This document shows positions 16,954-24,579 of a DNA stretch of 64,000 nucleotides, piece by piece (positions within the stretch are counted from its first letter, which is position 1; each line of letters opens with the position of its first letter). Origin of the DNA: JAWVFM01 sp963841455 (lineage in GTDB: Bacteria > Actinomycetota > Thermoleophilia > Solirubrobacterales > 70-9); contig CAWJCU010000007.1 in the NCBI GenBank assembly GCA_963841455.1, forward strand, positions 310,001 to 374,000. Reading direction: 5' to 3'. The translations under genes and the position numbers were made by a program. The notes beneath the pieces are model-generated. The model was not told the origin of the DNA, did not search any database, and saw nothing but the letters and a program-made list of their open reading frames with translations.

Positions 16954-18231
16954 ATGAGCGTCCGGGCGGGTATCGCGGTCACGGGGACCGAGCTCCTGAG
17001 CGGGCGGGTGAGCGATCGCAACGGCCCGTGGCTGGCCGAGCGCCTGGGCGAGCTGGGCGTCGAGGTGGCCGACATCGTCACCGTCGGCGACCGGCCAGAG
17101 GACCTCGAGGCCGCGCTCCGGTTCCTGGCGGCTCAGGGCGCGAGCCTGATCGTCACGAGCGGCGGCCTCGGCCCGACGGCCGACGACCTCACCGCAGAGG
17201 TGGTCGGGCGCTTCGCAGGGCGCGAGCTCGTGCTCGACGAGGAGATGGAGCGAAAGATCGAACGGATAATCGCTGGCTTCGCCCGGCGGATGCGGTTCGA
17301 CCCCGACGCGCTGCGCGACGCGAATCGCAAGCAGGCGATGGTGCCCCGCGGGGCGGCGGCCATCGACCCCGCCGGGACCGCGCCGGGCCTGGTGGTGCCG
17401 GTCGACGGGGGGCCAACCGTGATCGTCCTCCCGGGGCCGCCGCGAGAGCTCCAGGCCCTTTGGACGAAGGCGATCGCAACCCCCGAGGCCAGGGCCGTGC
17501 TCGACCGGGCCGAGCCGTTCGTGTCGCGCCGCGTGATGCTCTTCGGGCTGCCCGAGTCGGAGATCGCGAAATCGCTGCGGGAGATCGGCGCCGATGTCGA
17601 CCTCTCGCAGCTCGAGATCACGACCTGCCTGCGCCGCTCCGAGCTCGAGGTCGACATTCGGGCGCTTCCGGGCGCCGAGGAGGCCTCGGAGCGCCTCGTC
17701 GAGGGCATCGTGGAGCGCCACGGTCCGCTCGTGTTCAGCCTCGACGGCAGCTCGCTAGATGACCAGCTCGCCGAGCTCCTCGCGGGACACCGGATCGGGC
17801 TCGCCGAGTCGTGCACAGCCGGGCTGCTGGCCGCAAGGCTCACCGAGCGCCCCGGTTCCTCCGCCTACGTCGCGGGAGGGGTCGTGGCGTATTCGAACGA
17901 GGCCAAGGTCGACGTATTGGGGGTGGATGCCGGGCTCATCGAGCGTCACGGGGCGGTTTCGCCGGAGGTCGCGGCGGCGATGGCCGACGGGGCGCTTCGC
18001 CGTTTCGACGCCGACGTCGCGGCCGCCGTGACCGGGATCGCGGGCCCGGGCGGCGGCACCGAGGAAAAGCCCGTCGGCTACGTGTGCTTCTGCGTCCGCC
18101 TCTCAGACGGCACCGAGCTCGCGCGCGACACCGTGCTCCCGGGAAACCGCGCGGACATCCGCGACCGCTCGGCCGTGGTGGCGATGCACATCATCCGCCG
18201 CGCGCTGCGCGGCGAAACGCTGCCGATCTGA
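16954..18231 (+). CDS. cinA: CinA: competence/damage-inducible protein with NMN amidohydrolase domain
   Basis: 425 aa with two domains. The N-terminal MoCF-biosynthesis-like domain (1-170: GTELLSGRVSDRNG and GGLGPTADDLT) acts as an ADP-ribose-type pyrophosphatase in homologues. The C-terminal CinA/PncC amidohydrolase (about 265-420: AESCTAGLLAARLTERPGSS, GIAGPGGGTEEKPVG) deamidates NMN. The cinA-recA order is conserved in many bacteria; here two unrelated genes, the hydrolase and thpR, lie between them. Confidence 0.95.
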   Translation: MSVRAGIAVTGTELLSGRVSDRNGPWLAERLGELGVEVADIVTVGDRPEDLEAALRFLAAQGASLIVTSGGLGPTADDLTAEVVGRFAGRELVLDEEMERKIERIIAGFARRMRFDPDALRDANRKQAMVPRGAAAIDPAGTAPGLVVPVDGGPTVIVLPGPPRELQALWTKAIATPEARAVLDRAEPFVSRRVMLFGLPESEIAKSLREIGADVDLSQLEITTCLRRSELEVDIRALPGAEEASERLVEGIVERHGPLVFSLDGSSLDDQLAELLAGHRIGLAESCTAGLLAARLTERPGSSAYVAGGVVAYSNEAKVDVLGVDAGLIERHGAVSPEVAAAMADGALRRFDADVAAAVTGIAGPGGGTEEKPVGYVCFCVRLSDGTELARDTVLPGNRADIRDRSAVVAMHIIRRALRGETLPI

Positions 18232-18238
18232 GGCGTTT

Positions 18239-18274
18239 GGGGATTGAAGCCGGCTATGACCGGCTCGAATCCCC
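18239..18274. terminator. Bidirectional terminator hairpin between cinA and the hydrolase
   Basis: Outer 7-bp stem (18239-18245 with 18268-18274) and inner 6-bp stem (18248-18253 with 18260-18265) with a 6-base loop. It sits just after the cinA stop and covers the 3' end of the convergent minus-strand gene. Confidence 0.6.
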
Positions 18275-19150
18275 AGTCTCCGCTTCGCCGAAGAACGCTC
18301 GGGCTCGGGCGACGACCAGGTCGGGCTGCTCGTCGACCAAGAAGTGCCCCGTGGCCGGAACCATCTCGATCTCGAAGTCGTCGGCCTTCGGGCGTGAGAG
18401 GTCGACGAGCTTGCGGGTCACGTAGATGTCGTCGGCGCCGAAAAGCAGCAGAGTCCGAACGGAGAGGCGGCGTGATGCGAACCCCCCTCGCAGGCCCTCG
18501 AGGAAGATGCGCAGGTAGTAGCGATAGAGCTTCGAGGCGGCCTCCGCGCGCGCCGGCTCGGTGAACTGCCGCAGGTAGGCCTCGCGCTCCGCCTCGTCGA
18601 ACGGATCCCGGCCGTGGCCCGAGCGCAGGATCAGGCTCGGAATCGCCCGCCGGGCGAGCCGTGGGCCGGCGCTGGGGAGCGCGTTCGCCACCGCGTACCA
18701 GCTTCGCCATGCGTCGAGCGCAAGGCGCGGGGAGGCCGGCACCCAGGGCGGCGGCGCGTTGCAGACGATCATCCGCTCGACGCGGTCCGGATGGTCCAAG
18801 CCCAGCAGGAACGCGGCCCAACCGCCCCAGTCGTGGCCGATGAGGTTCACGCTCTCGAGGCCGAGGGCGTCGAGCAGCGCGATCTGGTCGGCGGCGAACG
18901 TGTCGCCGTCGTAGCCCCAGCCGGGGGCCTCGGTGGAGCCGAACCCGCGGAGGTCCGGCGCGATCAGCCTGTGATCGGCACGCAGACCGTCGACGACCTC
19001 GTCCCACATGCGCGAGTGTTGCGGCCAGCCGTGAAGCAGCAGCACCGGTGGGGCGTCGACGGGTCCGGCCTCGCGCACGTGTACGAGAAGGCCGCCCGCG
19101 TCGACGTGGTGGTCCTCGACGGCCTCGATGGTCTGGGACCCGGCGCTCAC
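18254..19150 (-). CDS. Alpha/beta hydrolase, epoxide-hydrolase-like
   Basis: 298 aa. Shows the epoxide hydrolase oxyanion motif HGWP (40-43), nucleophile Asp107 in GHDWGG (an aspartate, not serine, as in epoxide hydrolases and dehalogenases), the acid in FGADD near 250, and the histidine in TGHF near 274. A helical cap rich in Tyr (KLYRYY) separates the halves. The GTG start at 19150 is chosen because the fold begins there and a TAGAGT box sits 7 bases upstream; the open frame continues far upstream without homology. Substrate unknown. Confidence 0.85.
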   Translation of the reverse strand: MSAGSQTIEAVEDHHVDAGGLLVHVREAGPVDAPPVLLLHGWPQHSRMWDEVVDGLRADHRLIAPDLRGFGSTEAPGWGYDGDTFAADQIALLDALGLESVNLIGHDWGGWAAFLLGLDHPDRVERMIVCNAPPPWVPASPRLALDAWRSWYAVANALPSAGPRLARRAIPSLILRSGHGRDPFDEAEREAYLRQFTEPARAEAASKLYRYYLRIFLEGLRGGFASRRLSVRTLLLFGADDIYVTRKLVDLSRPKADDFEIEMVPATGHFLVDEQPDLVVARARAFFGEAETGDSSRS

Positions 19151-19157
19151 TCGCGGG

Positions 19158-19163
19158 ACTCTA
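19158..19163 (-). promoter_or_regulatory. -10 box TAGAGT for the hydrolase gene
   Basis: Minus-strand TANNNT box 7 bases before the GTG. It supports GTG 19150 as start and a leaderless transcript. Confidence 0.5.
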
Positions 19164-19200
19164 GACACGAACGGCGCGCCCCGGACGCCGATTGGCTCCC

Positions 19201-19206
19201 TACCTT
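19201..19206 (+). promoter_or_regulatory. -10 box TACCTT for thpR
   Basis: TANNNT box 7 bases before ATG 19214. It is back-to-back with the divergent hydrolase promoter about 40 bases away. Confidence 0.45.
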
Positions 19207-19213
19207 GGGCCCC

Positions 19214-19849
19214 ATGGCCACCGAGCGGCTCAATAGCCCCCGCGCGCGGCTGTTCGTCGCGCTCGACCTGCCGGACCGGGTGCGCGGCGAGCTCGAGCGC
19301 TGGCAGCGCGAGGCAATCGCCGCTGAGGACGCCCTTCGGGCGCCACCCGCCCAAACGCTCCACGTCACCCTCTGCTTCCTCGGCTACGTCGCCGAGCGGC
19401 GGATCGACGATGTCGCGGCGATCGTGCGCGGCCTCGAGCCCCGACCGGTGGAGGTGCGCTTCGAGCCCGAGCCGGTCGGCATTCCGGCGTCCCGACCTCG
19501 CCTCTACGCGGCGAGCGCACCGAGCAGGGAGGCCGACGAGCTTGCCGCGGAGGTCTGCGGCCGGCTGGGAGCAGCGGGGCTCTACAAGCCCGAGAAGCGG
19601 CCGTTCTGGTCGCACATCACGGTCGCGCGGGTGCGACCCGAGCGCGCCCCGCCCGGCTCCGGGGGGCGCCGCCGGCGCGGCAGGCCCAGGCGTGTAGCGA
19701 CCGCCCCGAAGCCGTTCCCGGGGGTCCTCGAACGGCCGTTCGAAGCCGTCCGGGTCACGCTCTACCGTTCGATCCTCCGCCCGCAGGGGGCCGAGTACGC
19801 GCCCCTCGCGAGCCTGGACTTGTCGTCCCGCGACGCCGCGGGGCCCTGA
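19214..19849 (+). CDS. thpR: RNA 2',3'-cyclic phosphodiesterase (2'-5' RNA ligase family)
   Basis: 2H-phosphoesterase that opens cyclic phosphates at RNA ends. The two HxT motifs are at residues 50-52 (LHVTLCFLG) and 134-136 (WSHITVAR), spaced as in the family. 211 aa, with a basic Gly/Arg insert after the second motif (about 145-165) that is longer than usual. Six bases separate its stop from recA. A TANNNT box precedes the ATG. Confidence 0.9.
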   Translation: MATERLNSPRARLFVALDLPDRVRGELERWQREAIAAEDALRAPPAQTLHVTLCFLGYVAERRIDDVAAIVRGLEPRPVEVRFEPEPVGIPASRPRLYAASAPSREADELAAEVCGRLGAAGLYKPEKRPFWSHITVARVRPERAPPGSGGRRRRGRPRRVATAPKPFPGVLERPFEAVRVTLYRSILRPQGAEYAPLASLDLSSRDAAGP

Positions 19850-19855
19850 GAAGGA

Positions 19856-20953
19856 GTGATGAGGAAGATGACCGATTCAAACGCCCCCACGCCGCTTCGC
19901 TCGGCCGATCCGAAGGAGACCAAGGCACGGGAGGCAGCTCTCGAAGCCGCGAAGACCCAGATCGAGAAGCAGTTCGGCCAGGGCTCGCTGATGAAGCTGG
20001 GCGAGGACAGCGCGATCCAGGTCGAGACGATCCCCACCGGCGCCCTGTCGCTCGACCTCGCGCTTGGGGTGGGCGGCGTCCCACGCGGGCGGATCGTCGA
20101 GATCTTCGGCCCCGAGTCCTCGGGGAAGACCACCCTCGTCTACCACATCATCGCCGAGGCGCAGGCGCGCGGCGGGGTCTGCGCGTTCGTCGACACCGAG
20201 CACGCGATCGACCCCATCTACGCGAAGCGGATCGGCGTCGACACCGACGAGCTCCTCGTCTCGCAGCCCGACTACGGCGAGCAGGCGCTCGAGATCGTCG
20301 ACGTGTTGGTCCGCTCCGGCGCCGTCGACGTCGTCGCCGTCGACTCGGTCGCGGCGCTGACCCCGCGGGTCGAGCTCGAGGGACAGATGGGGGAGACCCA
20401 GGTCGGCCTTCAGGCCCGGCTCATGAGCCAGGCCCTCCGCAAGCTCGCCGGCAACCTCAACCGCTCGAACACCGCCTGCCTGTTCACGAACCAGATCCGG
20501 GAGAAGATCGGCGTCATGTTCGGCTCGCCCGAGACCCAGCCCGGCGGGCGCGCGCTCAAGTTCTACTGCTCGCAGCGGCTCGACATCCGGCGCATCGAGA
20601 CGCTGAAGGAGGGAACCGAGGCGGTCGGGAACCGGGTCCGCGTGAAGGTGGTGAAGAATAAGGTCGCCGCCCCGTTCAAGCAGGCCGAGTTCGACATCGA
20701 GTACGGAGCCGGGATCTCGAAGGAGGGTGGGCTGCTCGACCTCGCGCTCGAGCACGACATCGTTCAGAAGTCGGGCTCGTTCTTCTCCTACGGCGAGCTG
20801 AGGCTAGGCCAGGGCCGCAACAACACCAAGCAGTACCTGTCCGAGAACCCCGAGCTCATGCCGGAGCTCGAGGCGAAGCTCTTCGAGGCGATGGGGATCG
20901 AGCGGCCTGGGGTTGCCCAGCCCGAGGTGGTCGAGGAGGCCGAGGCGGCCTAG
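19856..20953 (+). CDS. recA: Recombinase RecA
   Basis: ATP-dependent strand-exchange protein and SOS co-protease. 365 aa: Walker A GPESSGKTT at 85-93, Walker B in VDVVAVDSVAALTP near 155-168, the L2 and MAW regions intact, and an acidic C-terminal tail. A strong AAGGAG (19851-19856) allows GTG 19856, ATG 19859 or ATG 19868; the last has the best spacing. No intein or insertion is seen. Confidence 0.98.
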   Translation: MMRKMTDSNAPTPLRSADPKETKAREAALEAAKTQIEKQFGQGSLMKLGEDSAIQVETIPTGALSLDLALGVGGVPRGRIVEIFGPESSGKTTLVYHIIAEAQARGGVCAFVDTEHAIDPIYAKRIGVDTDELLVSQPDYGEQALEIVDVLVRSGAVDVVAVDSVAALTPRVELEGQMGETQVGLQARLMSQALRKLAGNLNRSNTACLFTNQIREKIGVMFGSPETQPGGRALKFYCSQRLDIRRIETLKEGTEAVGNRVRVKVVKNKVAAPFKQAEFDIEYGAGISKEGGLLDLALEHDIVQKSGSFFSYGELRLGQGRNNTKQYLSENPELMPELEAKLFEAMGIERPGVAQPEVVEEAEAA

Positions 20954-20965
20954 CTCGGGCCCGCC

Positions 20966-21415
20966 GTGCCCGACGCGTTGGAGCTGGCGCTAGCTGCGCT
21001 GGCGCGGAAGGAGCGAACGGTCGCCGAGATGGGCGCATGGCTCGGCGCTCGTGGCTGCGAGCCCGAGGCGACCGAGGCCGCACTCGGCCAGCTGATCGAA
21101 ATCGGGCAACTCGACGACGCGCGCTTCGCGCGCCGCTTTGCGGAGGACAAGCGCGAGCTTCGAGGCTGGGGCTCGGAACGCATCGCCGAGGCCCTCGCGG
21201 CTCGTGGCGCCGGGCCCGAGGAGATCGCCGCGGCGCTCGGCGCAGACCCGGCTGAGATGCAGGTGGAGCGCGCGGCGGCAATCCTCTCCGAGCGCGCGAT
21301 GCCCCTCGACGACGAGGCTGCGCGTGGCCGAGCCCTTGCCGTCCTCGTCAGGCTCGGCTATCCCTCCGAGCTCGCGTACGACGCCGTGAGGCTGGCCGAG
21401 CGCTCCGCGGGGTGA
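20966..21415 (+). CDS. recX: RecA regulator RecX
   Basis: Inhibits RecA filaments. 149 aa of three-helix repeats with the family signatures LIEIGQLDDARFARRFAEDK (about 48-67) and the LRGWGSERIAEAL type motif that follows. GTG start 12 bases after recA, so co-transcribed. The last third (LVRLGYPSELAYDAV) matches the third RecX repeat. Confidence 0.92.
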   Translation: MPDALELALAALARKERTVAEMGAWLGARGCEPEATEAALGQLIEIGQLDDARFARRFAEDKRELRGWGSERIAEALAARGAGPEEIAAALGADPAEMQVERAAAILSERAMPLDDEAARGRALAVLVRLGYPSELAYDAVRLAERSAG

Positions 21416-21738
21416 ACTTGCCCGCAAATGGCGTAAGCGGGCTTGCGAATCCGAGCTGACGGGTCTACGATGGAACGTGCGGCCAGCGTGCCGCCTTTGA
21501 CACGAATTGACGCTGAATCCAGAAGACCTTGAAACCGCTTCATCGCCACGACCGAGCCTTAGAGGGGGCTCCGAGCTCGGCCCGCTAGCCGTCGAGCACG
21601 TACGGCGTCCCTGCTGCCGGGGCGCGTCTGGATAGCCGAGGTGAGTGTCGCCGGCGCTGCCGGCCGGCCGGCCGAGTAATTCGGCCGTGCAGGTGATAGG
21701 CAAATGCGCCCGGCGTCCCGCCGGGGGAGAGGAAGCCA
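21416..21738 (+). promoter_or_regulatory. 323-base spacer with hairpins: recX terminator and long rny leader
   Basis: No convincing gene. A 6-bp hairpin with an 11-base loop (21420-21442) follows recX directly and may terminate or attenuate. A perfect 7-bp hairpin with a 5-base loop lies at 21669-21687, and another 7-bp hairpin with a TCC loop at 21709-21725 ends immediately before the rny ribosome site (GGGAGAGG, 21726-21733). The layout suggests a structured 5' leader that could gate RNase Y translation. I do not recognise a known riboswitch. Confidence 0.45.
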
Positions 21739-23151
21739 ATGGAGTCTCGCTCGCTGTGGTCGGGGTTGCGGCGGTCGAGCTCCACGCACGCGAGGCCGTC
21801 TCAGGACGGCGACGGCGCGGCTGAGGTCGACGCGGAGCTCAAGGCCAGGCGCGAGGAGATCGCGCGCATGGAGGAGCAGGCGCTCCGGGAGACGCAGTCG
21901 ATCGAGGTCCAAGGGGTCGACCTCGAGCGCCGCGCCCAGGCCCTCGACGACCGGGAGCGCAACCTCGCCCTGCAGACGGAGGAGCTGAAGCGCGCCAAGC
22001 GGGTCCAGCGTCGTGAGCTCGAGCGCATCTCGGGCCTCACCGCCGCGCAGGCCAAGGAGCTCCTGCTCGCTCTGGTGGAGAACGAGGCCCGCCATCAGGC
22101 CGGGCTTCGGCTGGTCGAGATCGAGGAGCAGACGAAGCGCGAGGCGGAGCGCCGAGCCCGCAGCATCCTCTCGGTCGCAATGCAGCGGCTTGCGTCGCGC
22201 CATTCGAGCGACTCGACGACCCGCCTCGTCGAGCTCCCGAGCGACGAGATGAAGGGCCGGATCATCGGCCGCGACGGGCGGAACATCCGCGCGCTCGAGC
22301 AGCTCACCGGCGTGGACATCATCATCGACGAGACACCCAACGCCGTTCTGCTCTCGAGCTTCGACGGCGTGCGCCGTGAGATCGCCCGCCACACGCTCGA
22401 GCGGCTCGTGGCCGATGGGCGCATCACGCCGGCGCTCATCGAGGAAACCTACGAGCACGTTCGCGAGGAGCTCGATGCGCGGATTGTGGAGGAGGGCGAG
22501 CGCGCGGCCCTCGAGGCCCACGTGAGCGGGCTCGATCCGCGCCTGGTCGAGCTACTCGGGCAACTTCGCTTTCGCACCAGCTACGGGCAGAACGTCCTCG
22601 ACCACCTCGTGGAGTGCGCCAATCTCGCCGCTCTGATCGCCGGCGAGCTCGGCGCGAGCGTCGAAACGGCGCGACGTGCGGCGCTGCTCCACGACCTGGG
22701 CAAGGCGGTAGGCCACGAGGTCGACGGCACCCACGCGGCGGTCGGCGCGAGCATCGCCGGCCGGCATGGCGAGTCCGAGGCCGTGGCGCACGCCATCGCG
22801 GCCCACCACAATGAGGTCGAGCCGAAGACGGTCGAGGCGGTGGTGGTTCAGTCGGCGGACGCGGTCTCCGGCGCGCGGCCCGGCGCCCGCGGCGAGGCCC
22901 TCGAGGAGTACGTATCGCGGCTGCGCGACCTGGAGGACATCGCGTCGCGCCACCCCGGCGTCGAGCGCGTGCTTGCGATGCGCGCCGGTAGGGAGGTCAG
23001 GGTCATCGTCGATCCCGGCCAGGTCGACGATGACCAGGCGGCGCTCATCGCCCACGAGGCAGCCGCGGCCATCGAGAAGGAGGTCCCGCACCCCGGGCGG
23101 ATCAAGGTCACCGTGATCCGCGAGAGCCGGGCGAGCGCCTGGGCCGACTGA
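21739..23151 (+). CDS. rny: Ribonuclease Y, lacking the N-terminal membrane anchor
   Basis: Endoribonuclease that starts mRNA decay. 470 aa: a long charged coiled coil (about 28-150), a KH domain with GRIIGRDGRNIR (173-184), and an HD domain with the metal pair in LLHDLGKA (His318-Asp319), then HAAVGASIAGRHGE and AIAAHHNE. The usual N-terminal membrane helix is missing: the first 30 residues are polar (Ser/Arg/Gly), and no in-frame start lies further upstream. It may therefore be cytosolic or tethered by a partner. A good ribosome site supports the start. Confidence 0.95.
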   Translation: MESRSLWSGLRRSSSTHARPSQDGDGAAEVDAELKARREEIARMEEQALRETQSIEVQGVDLERRAQALDDRERNLALQTEELKRAKRVQRRELERISGLTAAQAKELLLALVENEARHQAGLRLVEIEEQTKREAERRARSILSVAMQRLASRHSSDSTTRLVELPSDEMKGRIIGRDGRNIRALEQLTGVDIIIDETPNAVLLSSFDGVRREIARHTLERLVADGRITPALIEETYEHVREELDARIVEEGERAALEAHVSGLDPRLVELLGQLRFRTSYGQNVLDHLVECANLAALIAGELGASVETARRAALLHDLGKAVGHEVDGTHAAVGASIAGRHGESEAVAHAIAAHHNEVEPKTVEAVVVQSADAVSGARPGARGEALEEYVSRLRDLEDIASRHPGVERVLAMRAGREVRVIVDPGQVDDDQAALIAHEAAAAIEKEVPHPGRIKVTVIRESRASAWAD

Positions 23152-23186
23152 CGAGCGCACCGCGCGGTCGCGCGGGCCGCGATCGG

Positions 23187-23192
23187 TAGGAT
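23187..23192 (+). promoter_or_regulatory. -10 box TAGGAT for the cupredoxin gene
   Basis: TANNNT box 12 bases before ATG 23205; a slightly longer gap than the other examples, but still no ribosome site. Confidence 0.35.
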
Positions 23193-23204
23193 CGCGCGCG
23201 CACA

Positions 23205-23804
23205 ATGGACAAGTCGCTCTTCTACGTCCTGGGAATAGCGCTCGTCGTCTCGGCCGTGGTCCTCTCGGTCATCGGCCTCCGCTTCGAGAAGTTCCCGCCC
23301 AACCGAGGTGTCCTGATCGGCGTCCTCGTGTACTTCGTGGCCCTCGTCGCCGCGACGGCGACGTTTGCCGTCCGAAACTCGAACGTCGAGCAGGCCGACC
23401 GGGACGCCGAGAACGCCAAGGTGTCGAACGAGATCCCCAACGCCGAGAGCACGACAACCACGTCGACCTCGGCGACATCCACCTCCACGTCCGCCGCACC
23501 GACGTCGGCCGGTGGCGGCGCCACGATCAAGATCAGCGCGGACCCCAGCGGCCAGCTCAAGTACGAGGAGACGAGCGTGACGGCGAAGGCCGGCGAGGAC
23601 ACCATCGACTTCACAAATGACTCCCCGGTTGGCCATAACGTCCAGATCGAGGACGCAACCGGCAAGGGCCTCGGCGGCACGAAGACGATCACCGGCACGA
23701 GCACGACGGCGAAGGTAGACCTGAAGCCCGGGAAATACACCTTCTTCTGCAGCGTGCCCGGCCACGAGGCCGCCGGCATGAAGGGCACCCTCACCGTCAA
23801 GTAA
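23205..23804 (+). CDS. Membrane-anchored cupredoxin (plastocyanin-like)
   Basis: 199 aa. Two membrane spans (about 5-24 and 36-57), a Thr/Ser-rich linker (82-103), then a cupredoxin domain with a complete type-1 copper site: His144 (VGHNV), Cys182 (FFCSVPGH), His187 and Met192. Probably an external electron carrier tethered to the membrane, or a remnant of an oxidase subunit II-like architecture without CuA. No oxidase or copper genes adjoin it. Confidence 0.85.
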   Translation: MDKSLFYVLGIALVVSAVVLSVIGLRFEKFPPNRGVLIGVLVYFVALVAATATFAVRNSNVEQADRDAENAKVSNEIPNAESTTTTSTSATSTSTSAAPTSAGGGATIKISADPSGQLKYEETSVTAKAGEDTIDFTNDSPVGHNVQIEDATGKGLGGTKTITGTSTTAKVDLKPGKYTFFCSVPGHEAAGMKGTLTVK

Positions 23805-23881
23805 CGACAGTCACCGTAGCCCGCGTCGCCGCGCCCCCGACGCTGGACGACAGGGGCCGGTTATCCAGCGGCTGCGTCGCG

Positions 23882-24469
23882 CTAGCGAGTCAGCGTGATC
23901 TGGATGCGCAGCTCGCCGAGCCGCGTGCCCTGGTTGAAGAAGCCGGTCGTGAACGCTTGGTTCAGCGCGTTCGCCGCCCTCCGGGTCAGAAACGCGTGGA
24001 TCCGGCGGAGGGTGAGGCTGCGCCCGCGGGATGTGAGAGCTCCGCCCGCGAGGGACAGGAACGTCATGCGCTGACCGTCGACCAACGCCCTGACCACGGA
24101 ATCGTTTGAGTTACGACAACAGAGGTGCACCTCGAGCCGCCTCACCCTGACGCTCGCGTTGTCGCCGACGAACACGATCCCGCCGTCATGGTGGATCCGC
24201 GCCGAGCGGCCGTTACGGCTGACGCTGCCGCGAGTGATCGGGAACGACTCGCCGCCAAGGCGTGCCTCCGCGGGCGGGATCGGCAGGATCCCGATGCCCA
24301 GCGCGTCCAGACCGGAGGAGGTGGTCTGGTTGAGGGTCAGCTTTGTGTGGCCCTGACTGATCGGGACCGCCTCGGCCGGCGAAGCCCCCGCAGCAACGAG
24401 CGCGATCGTTGCCAGGGCCGTGATCGCCGCGAGTGCCCGCGGCCGACTCCGCCTCGCTAGAACCTCCAT
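23882..24469 (-). CDS. Secreted protein of unknown function
   Basis: 195 aa with a Sec signal peptide (basic start, hydrophobic 13-30, cleavage after AEA near 34). The mature part is beta-rich with repeated TLTLR/LRIQITLTR edges and a Cys-Cys pair (HLCCRN near 118). I do not recognise the family. The minus strand carries a good ribosome site (GGAGGAG) before the ATG, in contrast to the leaderless pattern of many neighbours. Confidence 0.7.
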   Translation of the reverse strand: MEVLARRSRPRALAAITALATIALVAAGASPAEAVPISQGHTKLTLNQTTSSGLDALGIGILPIPPAEARLGGESFPITRGSVSRNGRSARIHHDGGIVFVGDNASVRVRRLEVHLCCRNSNDSVVRALVDGQRMTFLSLAGGALTSRGRSLTLRRIHAFLTRRAANALNQAFTTGFFNQGTRLGELRIQITLTR

Positions 24470-24566
24470 GTCGCTCCTCCTCGATCAGGTTGCCCGGCAC
24501 GCCCGCCGCTTACGGCCATGCTCGCAGATCGGTGCAAGCCAGATTCGATTCCTTCGCGGGCTCTCG

Positions 24567-24572
24567 TAGAGT
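24567..24572 (+). promoter_or_regulatory. -10 box TAGAGT for miaB
   Basis: TANNNT box ending 7 bases before GTG 24580, which favours that codon over the ATG at 24598. Confidence 0.45.
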
Positions 24573-24579
24573 TTCGGAA

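Noticed and set aside
18255..18285. CTCGAATCCCC followed by AGTCTCCGC resembles a tRNA 3' end or attachment site
   Set aside because: The T-stem and acceptor halves do not pair as in a tRNA, there is no 5' half, and the bases are fully explained by the terminator hairpin at 18239-18274.
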